From NCBI RefSeq assembly GCF_023347535.1, contig NZ_CP094473.1, positions 744,001 through 808,000 of the forward strand: a DNA stretch of 64,000 nucleotides. Reading direction: 5' to 3'. The stretch's first letter is position 1. Every line of letters starts with the position of its first letter. The notes under the pieces are model-generated. The model worked only from the letters and a program-made list of their open reading frames with translations. It was not told the origin of the DNA and did not search any database. The stretch comes from Faecalibacterium sp. HTF-F. Lineage in GTDB: Bacteria; Bacillota; Clostridia; Oscillospirales; Ruminococcaceae. Position numbers and translations under genes: made by a program. This document shows positions 1 through 7,291 of this stretch, piece by piece.

Positions 1-1038
1 GAGCTTTTCTGGCGTACAAATTAGTATTGTCGCTTTCAAAGTAAAATCCACGAAAAAATCATTTTCCAGAATATCTGAAAATTGGTTTATTAAAACACTC
101 TCTCCAAAAGCTGAAGTCATATCGCTTGCAATCTCGTTACATAAAGCACGAAGTGGTGCAACAATAATAGCAGTAGCCGTTCGGTTCGAGAGAAAGGATG
201 ACCGAATGATTAGTTCTATACTTTTGGTTTTCCCAACGCCTGTTGGAAGCTGAACGATTGCATTTTCTCCGCTTAACACATTTTTCTTTCCTATAAGCTG
301 CTGTGCAGGCCACAACATTTTAGGAGATTTTGAGCTTTTTAAATACTCTTCCCATTGTCCGGGTTCCAATTTTGAATATTGAGGAATCAGTTTCCATGCG
401 GCTTTTGATAACGCTATCGTAATTACTGCAAGGAGTATATCGACATAGTATATCTCCATAGGATCATTGTTTTTATAAATTGCAGTTCGATATTTCCGAA
501 TCGCCTGTTCTATGTTAGGCAAGCCTTCTCCATTGGTGTAGTAGAATAGTAATGCCCGGCAGAGTTCTTCACCGCCAAAGGTATCAGAACTTATAGGGAA
601 AACCTTATCCAAGAGGAGATACCCTAATAGATTTCTAAGTATTATTTGAGATGTACCCATAGTGGGCGTATCTTTTATTTTTTCGAAAAGGGCCGCACAT
701 AATACTTTGGAACTACCAAAATCATTGGATAAGAAATAGGCTGCTGCACCGGACAATAAAAAGTCCGTATCGTATGCTGTTCTATCATTAGCTCCAACGG
801 AGGCATCAAAGTATTGAGAAGCCTTCACCATATAGGGTGCGAATTCTGCCTTCCCAGTTTCATCATTTTCTATAATGCTCTCTGCATATCGAGAAAGGAT
901 ATATATGACAGGATAGGAAAGTTCATTTGAGTTTAGCGGAAATTTGGGATAGTCTTTTTGTGAAATATCATATTCTACCAGCTTCGCTTTTGCCTTTTGA
1001 TATTTAAGCATATAGTTGGAATTCGTTCCAAAAATCAT
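1..1038 (-). CDS. hamB: Hachiman defence helicase HamB, N-terminal part (cut by window edge)
   Basis: The gene is open from an ATG at 1038 to the window edge, giving about 345 residues of a longer protein. A Walker A motif (QLPTGVGKT) lies near residue 265. Helicase motifs Ia-like (IIVAPLRALCNEI) and the start of the next motif (ILICTPEKL) follow, so this is the beginning of the DEAD/DEAH helicase core. About 260 residues without a recognised motif precede it. The start codon overlaps the stop of the upstream DUF1837 gene by 4 bases (ATGA), so the two are translationally coupled. That order, DUF1837 then helicase, is the Hachiman anti-phage system, in which HamB controls the HamA nuclease. 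The helicase family is seen directly; the HamB name rests on the partner. The C-terminal half cannot be assessed. Confidence 0.85.
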   Translation of the reverse strand, partial: MIFGTNSNYMLKYQKAKAKLVEYDISQKDYPKFPLNSNELSYPVIYILSRYAESIIENDETGKAEFAPYMVKASQYFDASVGANDRTAYDTDFLLSGAAAYFLSNDFGSSKVLCAALFEKIKDTPTMGTSQIILRNLLGYLLLDKVFPISSDTFGGEELCRALLFYYTNGEGLPNIEQAIRKYRTAIYKNNDPMEIYYVDILLAVITIALSKAAWKLIPQYSKLEPGQWEEYLKSSKSPKMLWPAQQLIGKKNVLSGENAIVQLPTGVGKTKSIELIIRSSFLSNRTATAIIVAPLRALCNEIASDMTSAFGESVLINQFSDILENDFFVDFTLKATILICTPEKL

Positions 1039-1844
1039 TTTGTACACCTCTCAAAGATTTGGTGGGCCAAATTCATCAAATCGGCGCCATGTACATAAAA
1101 AATGGACTGATTAACTTTTAATTGCAAATCATTTCCCTTAATCCCAGCTATTACTTTATTTTCAATCTCTGGCTGACTTGAGATGGCAGCTCCAACATAA
1201 GAGATTTTATAGGGCGATTCCGTCTTTTTTTGAAAACGTTCAACGCAGTTTGATTCATCGAATTTTCCCATATTACGGAGCTTTTTTCTATAGTAATTTA
1301 ATGTATGAGCAACTCGGTGTTCATCTTTTTTAGAATCAGTAGCAGCCTCTTGAATAGTTTTACATATTTCTTTTGACGACAGGCGTGCTTTTACCTCTAT
1401 TGCAATCAGCTCATCTTCTTTGGCAGGAGTTTTTTCTTTACTATGGAATTTATACGCGATTATATCGGTTCCGTGCTCAGACTCGTTTTTTCCTGACCGG
1501 TTATATTGTTTGCATCGAGGTACTTCATAATTTAGAACAAACTCAAATAAATCTGCAAATAAAATTTCGCTAATATCATTTGAACGTGCAGTTGGACCAA
1601 ATGTTTCTTGCCTTTGCGGAATAATATATTCGCGTAGATAATCTTCTATAGATAATCCTGTTGCAACACTGTCATCTGTCAGTTCATCGTCTTCAACATA
1701 ATGTTTTCTAATATGAAGTGCCCAGTCGTCAAAGACCGCTTCATCGGTTTCATAGGAAAGTTTATAGCACTTTAAAGCAACACCATCTTCAAAGGTCACT
1801 CCTTCCTCGTTGACAAGCCAATTTATATACAGAGGCCGCTCCAT
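1035..1844 (-). CDS. hamA: Hachiman defence protein HamA (DUF1837 nuclease)
   Basis: This 269-residue protein matches the DUF1837/HamA family. It carries a PD-(D/E)xK-type nuclease signature: HGTDIIAY with its aspartate, then a strand with IAIEVKAR (the E-x-K), roughly residues 125-155. In Hachiman systems HamA is the effector that damages DNA when the HamB helicase senses infection. I chose the ATG at 1844 because GAGG lies 10 bases upstream. An in-frame GTG at 1862 would add six residues but has no comparable ribosome binding site. The downstream helicase overlaps by 4 bases. A possible -10 (TATACT) lies at 1945-1950 on the same strand. The gene is more AT-rich than most of the window, which suggests horizontal gain. 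Confidence 0.88.
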   Translation of the reverse strand: MERPLYINWLVNEEGVTFEDGVALKCYKLSYETDEAVFDDWALHIRKHYVEDDELTDDSVATGLSIEDYLREYIIPQRQETFGPTARSNDISEILFADLFEFVLNYEVPRCKQYNRSGKNESEHGTDIIAYKFHSKEKTPAKEDELIAIEVKARLSSKEICKTIQEAATDSKKDEHRVAHTLNYYRKKLRNMGKFDESNCVERFQKKTESPYKISYVGAAISSQPEIENKVIAGIKGNDLQLKVNQSIFYVHGADLMNLAHQIFERCTK

Positions 1845-2033
1845 CCTACAACATCCTCTCACTAAAAATTTCGTACCAATTGAAAATCAACTGTAGTCCT
1901 AGCCTTTTGAGCAAACGACTGATAGCAGGGTATATCTTGAATCAAGTATACCATTTCCAATAAAAAAGTACATCTGAAATTTTGAATGTTCCATGTAGGA
2001 TGGTCGATTTTCTTGGACAAATAACAGTTGTAT

Positions 2034-2074
2034 AAAAAAAGCGCAGCTCCTATTCTGATGAATAGAAGTTGCGC
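2034..2074 (-). terminator. Intrinsic terminator after the Fic toxin gene
   Basis: Arms 2041-2055 and 2060-2074 pair around a 4-base loop and are followed on the minus strand by a run of seven T (2034-2040). It closes the antitoxin-toxin unit. The rest of 1845-2091 holds the probable hamA promoter and no gene. The hairpin resembles those at 2984-3014 and 11211-11245. Confidence 0.85.
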
Positions 2075-2091
2075 TTCGCGGTTATTGTATG

Positions 2092-2697
2092 CTAATTCGG
2101 CGATTCAATGCACTGCTTTAGAACATCGCAGAACGCCATATCATCGTCTACGGCAGCAATTGCAGCGTTGATCAAAGTCTCTCGGTCAGTGTTGCCCCAG
2201 TTGATGTGCAGACCATATTCTAGTGCCATGCAGCGAATCAATTCACGAGTGCTGCGGCCATTTCCCTCGCGGAAGGGATGGATGATGTTCAGCTCTGCCA
2301 TCGTCTGCGACAGATTTTGAATCTGCTTTTCTTCATCTTGTTCGGCAAGCAGCTTCTTGGAGTGAATGTTTTTGAACACCCGCTCCAATTCTCGGTCGAT
2401 CAGGTCTGGCGGGTAGAACATCGTGTCGCCCTTGCTGATTTGTTCCTTGCGGATGTGCCCTGCAAACGGGTACACATCTTCAAAAAGGAAGCGGTGAATC
2501 CGAAACAGGTGAGTTTTGGTAAAACGTCCCTTGATTGGCTCCTGTAACAGAGCCATCTGCTTTATAGCCGTAAATTCTTCTTCGGCCTGTTTGAGTTCGG
2601 CTTTATCATGAATGTTCAACTTGTTGATCAGAACATCCGTATCCGGGTAGCAGTACATGGACTGCACTGTGGTGTAGACATCATACTTTGAGAACAT
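2092..2697 (-). CDS. fic: Fic-family toxin (protein AMPylator)
   Basis: This 201-residue protein has the complete Fic signature HPFREGNGRSTR at residues 140-151, including the catalytic histidine and the anion-binding GNGR. The usual upstream fold is present, with FAGHIRKEQI near residue 80 and the flap region YPPDLI near 97-100. Fic toxins of the VbhT/Doc group transfer AMP from ATP to target proteins and stop growth. The protein has no N- or C-terminal inhibitory helix of its own. The inhibitor is supplied in trans by the small gene that ends two bases before its ATG, so this is a class I toxin-antitoxin pair. The catalytic motif is intact, so the toxin should be active. The first 17 codons recur at 10877-10926 as a truncated copy. 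Confidence 0.93.
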   Translation of the reverse strand: MFSKYDVYTTVQSMYCYPDTDVLINKLNIHDKAELKQAEEEFTAIKQMALLQEPIKGRFTKTHLFRIHRFLFEDVYPFAGHIRKEQISKGDTMFYPPDLIDRELERVFKNIHSKKLLAEQDEEKQIQNLSQTMAELNIIHPFREGNGRSTRELIRCMALEYGLHINWGNTDRETLINAAIAAVDDDMAFCDVLKQCIESPN

Positions 2698-2699
2698 AA

Positions 2700-2888
2700 T
2701 CAGCCCTTCTTCGCGTACTTTGCGCGCAGTTCATTCACGACCTGCTGATAGCTGGCTTGACCGTTGCCAATGCGGTCAAGGTTGCTGCGCGTGTCCTTGC
2801 TGATGGTCATTCCCTCAATGGCAAAGGTGCCGTACACATTGCGGAGATTGCTCTTGTGCTGGGCAGGGGTAGTGTACTTGACGCTCAT
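2700..2888 (-). CDS. VbhA-type antitoxin of the Fic toxin
   Basis: This 62-residue protein carries the Fic-inhibition motif [S/T]xxxE[G/N] as TFAIEG at residues 21-26; the glutamate blocks ATP positioning in the toxin. The rest (DTRSNLDRIGNGQASYQQVV) resembles the antitoxin VbhA domain. I chose the ATG at 2888 because GGAGG sits 7 bases upstream. The longer open frame to 2987 runs back through the promoter and is unlikely to be translated. The gene is followed after 2 bases by the toxin, the normal antitoxin-first order. A nearly identical copy lies at 10929-11117 (M27 becomes S or similar local changes, E53 becomes V), without an intact toxin. Confidence 0.88.
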   Translation of the reverse strand: MSVKYTTPAQHKSNLRNVYGTFAIEGMTISKDTRSNLDRIGNGQASYQQVVNELRAKYAKKG

Positions 2889-2925
2889 GGTTTGGCCTCC
2901 TTCTGATCTACATAATACTATATAA

Positions 2926-2954
2926 AGTTTATCGTGTATGAGTCCTATTGTCAA
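2926..2954 (-). promoter_or_regulatory. Probable promoter of the antitoxin-toxin operon
   Basis: On the minus strand TTGACA (2949-2954) and TAAACT (2926-2931) are separated by 17 bases, about 40 bases upstream of the antitoxin ATG. The same layout survives in the second copy near 11155-11185. A palindromic operator is not obvious. Confidence 0.6.
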
Positions 2955-2983
2955 TCTATAACTTGTTGTCAAATGTAAAAAAC

Positions 2984-3014
2984 GCATCTTCCATTCATCA
3001 AGAATGGAAGATGC
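2984..3014. other. Perfect 13-bp hairpin upstream of the antitoxin promoter
   Basis: Arms 2984-2996 and 3002-3014 pair perfectly around 5 bases and are flanked by A and T runs, so it could terminate transcription in either direction. It resembles the hairpin after fic (2041-2074) and recurs in diverged form at 11211-11245. Related hairpins therefore bracket the toxin-antitoxin cassette. Confidence 0.7.
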
Positions 3015-3274
3015 GCTTTTACGTTATATCGTATTTTATTTTGAATCGGGATGCGATACATCTGAACCCCATGCGAGTACTATCTCAAGGGCCTGCAGCT
3101 CACTTGTCCGCCAACCATATTACGCCCCAAACTGCATCATCTTGAAAATCAGCGGCTTGGAGACCATACTTGCAACCGAGAAAGGTCGTTGGGATGGCGA
3201 AACATTTTATATGGACGAATATACGTTGATTTTTCTCTTCTCGCAGTGCATAAGGTGTGCACAAAAGCGATATT

Positions 3275-3333
3275 GCTGGGAGAGCGTTCGGTTCGCATCC
3301 GAGAGGTCAAGGGTTCGAATCCCTCTAGGTCCA
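3275..3333 (+). pseudogene. tRNA 3' fragment (D-arm end to acceptor), possible attachment scar
   Basis: The stretch reads like the last ~55 bases of a tRNA: end of a D-arm (GGGAGAGCG), an anticodon stem TTCGG/CCGAG around a 7-base loop TTCGCAT, a T-arm with TTCGAAT, and an acceptor strand TAGGTCC plus A. The matching 5' acceptor strand (GGACCTA expected) is absent, because the bases before 3275 do not pair. It is therefore not a functional tRNA. tRNA 3' ends are common integration sites, so this probably marks an insertion boundary beside the defence genes. Confidence 0.6.
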
Positions 3334-3338
3334 CTTTT

Positions 3339-3375
3339 AGCAGCAGCGTAATTTTAACGCTGCTGCTTTTCTTTT
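3339..3375 (+). terminator. Intrinsic terminator after the tRNA fragment
   Basis: AGCAGCAGCGT (3339-3349) pairs with ACGCTGCTGCT (3357-3367) and is followed by TTTTCTTTT. It would have ended the original tRNA transcript. Confidence 0.75.
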
Positions 3376-3404
3376 GCATGTGCATAGGTCACACGCTGGC
3401 TTTG

Positions 3405-3424
3405 GGACCTAGAGGGATTCGAAC
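3405..3424 (-). repeat. Inverted 20-bp copy of the tRNA T-arm/acceptor end
   Basis: The 20 bases from the T-loop to the acceptor end at 3313-3332 recur exactly here on the opposite strand. The flanking bases do not form a T-stem, so only this core was copied. Inverted cores 72 bp apart suggest rearranged attachment sites. From 3376 to 3843 there is no gene I can support, only this repeat, a hairpin around 3525-3565 and the terminator at 3643. Confidence 0.65.
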
Positions 3425-3642
3425 AGCGCGGCCCTGCCGCAGGCAGGGCAAGCAACCAGCCCAGTGCAACGGCGACGACCGCAGCCAGTGGCTGAAACAG
3501 GGAGGAGCTGTTGGGGCCGCGTTCTGATTTTTCAAAGCCCCGCCAGGGGGCTGCGGAAAAATCAGCTAACGCAACTCGTCGCTGTTGCTTAGTGCGCGGG
3601 TCCCAACCAGTAGGAATATCTACCGAGGAGACTTTCGTTTTT

Positions 3643-3674
3643 GCCGCATCGTTTTGTACGATGCGGCGTTTTTT
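3643..3674 (+). terminator. Strong intrinsic terminator
   Basis: GCCGCATCGT (3643-3652) pairs with ACGATGCGGC (3658-3667) around a 5-base loop, followed by GTTTTTT. No complete gene lies just before it, so it probably belonged to a lost RNA or gene. Confidence 0.8.
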
Positions 3675-3843
3675 ATGCCTAAAAAACTTTGGCAGACCAT
3701 GTCGGGCTCCGAACCCTGAAGTCGGATGCGAACCGGGTGGGGTCATCCATGTACTTTTTGAAAATCCATCGGTTTCACGCTTCTTTCTTTGCATTTTGCA
3801 GAGTTCTGCGGGCAAGTGCATCGCTTTTAACGGAGGTGCCTTT

Positions 3844-3972
3844 ATGCTTCATCTTTCTTCCTGGATGACCACACTGCCCATGATGCTCATCGGCATGACC
3901 GGTATCCTGCTGGTCATCGGCTTTCTCGTGCTGGTTGTGATGGTGCTGAACTGCCTCACCCACCGCAAGTAA
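3844..3972 (+). CDS. Small single-pass membrane protein, OadG-like
   Basis: A 42-residue protein starts at an ATG with GGAGG 7 bases upstream. Residues 12-36 form one strong hydrophobic segment (GMTGILLVIGFLVLVVMVL), and the tail is short and basic (THRK). The GMxxxLLVIGFLVLVVMV pattern resembles the N-terminus of the small gamma subunits of sodium-pumping decarboxylases (OadG). No decarboxylase alpha or beta gene is nearby, so that role is not supported. It could equally be a stand-alone small membrane protein. A strong terminator follows directly, and the strong ribosome binding site argues that it is really translated. Confidence 0.6.
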   Translation: MLHLSSWMTTLPMMLIGMTGILLVIGFLVLVVMVLNCLTHRK

Positions 3973-3992
3973 AAGAAAAAAATAGGATAAGC

Positions 3993-4036
3993 AAGCCGCC
4001 CGGGAGGATCTGCGGATCTTCCCGGGCGGCTTTTTT
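3993..4036 (+). terminator. Intrinsic terminator after the small membrane protein
   Basis: GCCGCCCGGGAGGATC (3995-4010) pairs with GATCTTCCCGGGCGGC (4015-4030), followed by six T. It may also end the convergent AraC gene from the other side. Confidence 0.88.
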
Positions 4037-4068
4037 CACAGGCGCAGACGGCGCTGCTTTTGCCGGAT

Positions 4069-4914
4069 TCATCCCCGGGCGTCCTGCCGGGTGGTGTGGA
4101 AGTACTCCTTGGGGGTCATGCCGTACTCCTTTTTAAAGGCGCGGAAAAAGTGGTTGTAACCGCCAAAGCCGCTGGTCTTGTACACCTCGGTGATGGGCAG
4201 CCCCTGCTCGATGAGGGTGCAGCAGCGGTCTAACCGCGCCTTTACGATATAGCGGTGCACCGTCTGCCCGGTCTGGCGTTTGAATTCCCGGGCAATATGT
4301 TCCCGGGAGACGAAAAACTCCTTTTCCAGCCGCTCCAGCGTCAGTTCCTCGGTAAGGTGCGCCTGAATAAACAAAAACACCTCGTCCAGCATCAGGTGGT
4401 GGCGGCTGACCAATGCGGTGTGGAACTCCACATGGATGCAGGCACGCAGCGCCAGCACCACAAACATTTGCAAAATACCGTGCTCGAACACCGCTGCACC
4501 GAACTGGGTGCGCTCCTGCGGGAGCATCAGCAGCTTCCGGGCAAGGTTTTTCAGCAGCATATAGATCTGGCTGTCCGGGCGCACAGCCACCTGCCGGAAG
4601 GGCACCACGTTGAAGCTTTTTTCAAGGTCGGTATCTGCGTCCGAAAGCTGCGCCAGCGTCTGGGGGGACAGCTGCACCCGAATAAGTTCCAGCGGGCCGT
4701 AAGCACCGGCGTATTCCAGTCTGCCGCCCTGACCGGGCTTGAAGATGATGAGATTCTGCTGCTGTGCGGGCAGCACCACCTCGCTGCACCGGAACACACC
4801 GCTGCCCCGCATGACTAGAAACAAATCATAATACGCGCCGGAATAAAATTCCCGGACGGCGCTCTGCTCAAAAAGATAACGCTTGGCTGTATGATTCACC
4901 AAAAAGTCCTCCAT
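4069..4914 (-). CDS. AraC-family transcriptional regulator
   Basis: The 281-residue protein has an N-terminal cupin-like sensing half and a C-terminal AraC/XylS DNA-binding domain. The latter has two helix-turn-helix units, the second ending in the family signature GFGGYNHFFRAFKKEYGMTP (near residues 250-270). I placed the start at the ATG at 4914. An upstream ATG at 5007 would add a hydrophobic stretch that is really AT-rich promoter DNA, although the ribosome binding site for 4914 is weak. It is transcribed away from the symporter-hydrolase-reductase unit at 5114-9217 and is probably its activator. The ligand is unknown. Confidence 0.85.
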   Translation of the reverse strand: MEDFLVNHTAKRYLFEQSAVREFYSGAYYDLFLVMRGSGVFRCSEVVLPAQQQNLIIFKPGQGGRLEYAGAYGPLELIRVQLSPQTLAQLSDADTDLEKSFNVVPFRQVAVRPDSQIYMLLKNLARKLLMLPQERTQFGAAVFEHGILQMFVVLALRACIHVEFHTALVSRHHLMLDEVFLFIQAHLTEELTLERLEKEFFVSREHIAREFKRQTGQTVHRYIVKARLDRCCTLIEQGLPITEVYKTSGFGGYNHFFRAFKKEYGMTPKEYFHTTRQDARG

Positions 4915-5038
4915 GAAACTGTCATATGTAACAGATTGTTGTACACAACAGAAAAGTACAACTATTATAATTGCATAATACATCAATTTGCGATAGTTTT
5001 CAATCATTTTTTGGATATGTATTGATGAAAAATTAACG

Positions 5039-5044
5039 TATAAT
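5039..5044 (+). promoter_or_regulatory. Probable -10 box of the symporter-esterase-reductase operon
   Basis: A perfect TATAAT lies 69 bases before the symporter ATG in the divergent intergenic region 4915-5113. No good -35 box sits 16-18 bases upstream, which fits a promoter that needs an AraC-type activator. The region 4925-5035 is AT-rich and could hold the regulator site. Confidence 0.5.
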
Positions 5045-5113
5045 GCAAACGTAGAAAAGAGACTTGTGCGAAAAGTCTCGTGGTTTCACTGTTTTTAAGG
5101 AGGATAAAACACA

Positions 5114-6502
5114 ATGGACCAGAAAAAGACCATCCGACCCTTCTCCATGAAGGACAAGATCGGTTATACGCTGGGCGATCTGGGCTGCTGTTTCACCGAG
5201 CAGTACCGTGCCATGTATCTGTCGATCTTCTACACCCTGATCCTGCAGGTCAACCCCTTCCACGTGGGTATCCTGCTGCTGATCACCAAGATCTGGGACG
5301 CCGTGAATGACCCCATCATCGGTGCCATGGTGGACTCCCGCAAGGCCACCAAGGGCGGCAAGTTCATCCCGTGGATCCGCGCCTTCTCCTTCCCCATGGC
5401 AGTGCTGTGCATACTTGGCTTTGTCAATGTAGGCAATATCAACTACGGCCTGCGTCTGGCCTACATGTTCGTCACCTACGTTCTGTACGAGGCGCTGTAC
5501 ACCTGCGTCAACGTGCCCTTCGGTACTCTGTCCAGCGTGATGACCGATGATGTCAGCCAGCGCACCGCACTGTCCCGCTACCGCAGCCTTGGCGGCACCA
5601 TCTTCATGACCGTCATGGTCATGATCGGTCCCCTGTTCCTGTATGTGGACAACAAGCCCGTGGCTGGCCGCTTCCTGATGCTGGCCTGCATCTGCGCTAT
5701 GCTGGGCCTGCTGTGCCTGCAGATCACCTGCGTGTGGTGCAAGGAGCGCGTGGAAGTGCCTGAGCGTCCGCAGGGCGAAAAGCTGAACTACCTGCACGTG
5801 CTCAAGGAGATCTCTCACAATAAGGCTCTGCTGGGCGTTATGTTCTTCAGCCTGACCGGCATGATCGGTGCTTCCGTGGTCAACGGTCTGAACACCTACC
5901 TGTATAAGGACTTCTTCGGCAACGTTAAAATTCAGGCTGTCTCCGGCATGCTGAGCGTGCTGTACGCGGTGCTGTCCTTTGCCATCACCCAGCCTCTTGC
6001 CAACAAGTTCGGCAAGAAGGAGTGGTGCTGCATGGGCGCCGGCTTTGCCGCCATCGTGTTCGGCATCCTGTTCTTCTTCCCCGTCCACAACCCCGTGGCC
6101 TTCATCGTCATCAACGGTATCTGCTATCTGGGCGCTTCCGGTATGCAGGTGCTGATCTGGGCCATGGTCAACGACGCCATCGACTACCATGAGCTGCAGA
6201 CCGGCGAGCGCAACGAGGGCATCGTCTACTCCACCTACTCCTTCTTCCGCAAGCTTGCAAGCGCCATTTCCGGCAGCCTGTCCAGCTTTGTGCTGGGTGC
6301 CATCGGCTACAACGTTACCGCTGGCGCTGTGCAGACCGCAGGCGTTGTAAACGCCATCTGGAAGAGCTACACCGGCGTCTACTTTCTGGGCTACGGCATT
6401 GCAGTTGCCATCCTGTTCTTCGTCTACCCCCTGACCAAGCAGAAGACTGCTGAGATGCTGACCGAGCTGAAGGCTCGCCGCGCCGCAAAGGAGAGCAAGT
6501 AA
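5114..6502 (+). CDS. GPH-family (MFS) glycoside:cation symporter
   Basis: The 462-residue membrane protein has about 12 hydrophobic segments. It carries the family's N-terminal pattern (GYTLGDLGCCF) and the cytoplasmic loop motif with DPIIGAMVDSRKATKGGKFIPWI near residues 65-90, typical of MelB/UidB-type symporters for glycosides, pentosides or hexuronides. AAGGAGG lies 11 bases before the ATG. It is the first gene of an operon with a feruloyl-esterase-like hydrolase 3 bases downstream and an enoate reductase. This suggests that the substrate is a glycoside or sugar ester carrying an unsaturated acyl group. The exact substrate cannot be read from sequence. Confidence 0.88.
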   Translation: MDQKKTIRPFSMKDKIGYTLGDLGCCFTEQYRAMYLSIFYTLILQVNPFHVGILLLITKIWDAVNDPIIGAMVDSRKATKGGKFIPWIRAFSFPMAVLCILGFVNVGNINYGLRLAYMFVTYVLYEALYTCVNVPFGTLSSVMTDDVSQRTALSRYRSLGGTIFMTVMVMIGPLFLYVDNKPVAGRFLMLACICAMLGLLCLQITCVWCKERVEVPERPQGEKLNYLHVLKEISHNKALLGVMFFSLTGMIGASVVNGLNTYLYKDFFGNVKIQAVSGMLSVLYAVLSFAITQPLANKFGKKEWCCMGAGFAAIVFGILFFFPVHNPVAFIVINGICYLGASGMQVLIWAMVNDAIDYHELQTGERNEGIVYSTYSFFRKLASAISGSLSSFVLGAIGYNVTAGAVQTAGVVNAIWKSYTGVYFLGYGIAVAILFFVYPLTKQKTAEMLTELKARRAAKESK

Positions 6503-6505
6503 ACC

Positions 6506-7261
6506 ATGAAGATCTTACAGGTTCAGTTTAAAAACCGCAATGGCCACACCCTGCGCGGCATCGTGACCCTGCCCGACACCGAGGGCAAGGTACCCTTTGT
6601 GGTGCATCTGCACGGCTTTGCCGGCAGCTGCAGCGGCTACAAGTCCATGTACACCCACCTGTCTCGCGCTCTGGCAGCGCAGGGCATCGGCAGCGCCCGG
6701 TTCGATTTCTACGGCAACGGCGAGAGCGACGGCGAGTTCGAGGATATGAGCTTCGACGGCCTGCACACCGATGCACAGGATATCTTTGCATGGGCCGCTG
6801 AGCAGCCCTATGTGGACAGCGAAAAGCTGTTCCTCTCCGGCCAGAGCATGGGCGGCTACATTGCCGCCTCCTGCGCACCGGTCATCCAGCCCCACGGCCT
6901 GATTTTGCTGTGCCCGGGCGCCGGGATGTGGTTTGGCTGCGCACAGCGCGCCGACGGCGTTGTGCAGACCGGCAAGGACTACACCGACATGGAGGGTCTG
7001 TGCTACAAGATGGCCTTTAACTACGAGATGGCCAAGCACCCCGACCCCTTTACCGAGGCCAAGGGCTACAACGGCCCGGTGCTGCTGCTGCGCGCCGATG
7101 ATGACCGTCTGGTGGACGAGGGCACCTGCAGCCGTTACGCACAGGTGTACACCGCACCCGAGGTGGACACCATTGCAGGCGGCGGCCACAACTTTGCCAC
7201 GCTGGCAGCCCGTGCCGCCGTGGAGGAAAAGACCGCAGCATTCATCAAAGCAAATCTGTAA
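6506..7261 (+). CDS. Alpha/beta hydrolase, feruloyl/cinnamoyl esterase-like
   Basis: The 251-residue cytoplasmic hydrolase has the nucleophile elbow GQSMGG (Ser114), an acid in RADDD (Asp199 or 200) and a catalytic histidine in GGGHNF (His228). These positions and the stretch HGFAGS...SARFDFYGNGESDGEF follow the small cinnamoyl/feruloyl esterases of gut lactobacilli and Butyrivibrio (HGFTA... and FDFNGHGDSDG in that family). Such enzymes release ferulate, caffeate or coumarate from sugar or quinate esters. The gene starts 3 bases after the symporter stop. It is an esterase with good support; the aromatic substrate is an inference. A generic acyl esterase is the alternative. Confidence 0.75.
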   Translation: MKILQVQFKNRNGHTLRGIVTLPDTEGKVPFVVHLHGFAGSCSGYKSMYTHLSRALAAQGIGSARFDFYGNGESDGEFEDMSFDGLHTDAQDIFAWAAEQPYVDSEKLFLSGQSMGGYIAASCAPVIQPHGLILLCPGAGMWFGCAQRADGVVQTGKDYTDMEGLCYKMAFNYEMAKHPDPFTEAKGYNGPVLLLRADDDRLVDEGTCSRYAQVYTAPEVDTIAGGGHNFATLAARAAVEEKTAAFIKANL

Positions 7262-7291
7262 AGCAAAGCATATCTGCAAGGAGGCTTTTAT

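Larger units (their letters stand above)
2648..3220. repeat. Segmental duplication, copy A (573 bp; copy B at 10877-11449)
   Basis: From TAGCAGTACATGG at 2648 to GACGAAT at 3220 the sequence matches 10877-11449 at high identity and the same length. It covers the first 17 codons of fic, the whole antitoxin gene, its promoter, a hairpin and about 200 bases upstream. The upstream 200 bases keep an open plus-strand frame in both copies (3004-3220 and 11275-11449), but I do not recognise a product. Copy A is the one linked to a full toxin gene. Confidence 0.9.

Noticed and set aside
2700..2987. 95-residue version of the antitoxin
   Set aside because: It would start upstream of the probable -10 box; the ATG at 2888 has an ideal ribosome binding site and matches the family start.
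3266..3333. A functional tRNA gene
   Set aside because: The 5' acceptor strand and 5' D-stem do not pair with the 3' part, and the T-stem has a mismatch.
3004..3351. Plus-strand frame in the duplicated segment (and its partner at 11275)
   Set aside because: The frame is kept in both copies, but they share recent ancestry, so that is weak evidence. There is no ribosome binding site and the 3' ends differ. I left it as part of the repeat.
3354..3821. 155-codon minus-strand frame near the tRNA fragment
   Set aside because: It reads through a tRNA end and a terminator (for example the CSNPSRS string from the T-arm). Such frames over tRNA genes are common false genes.
4069..5007. Longer AraC protein with an N-terminal membrane segment
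   Set aside because: The extra hydrophobic residues come from AT-rich promoter DNA between the divergent genes; the family begins near the ATG at 4914.
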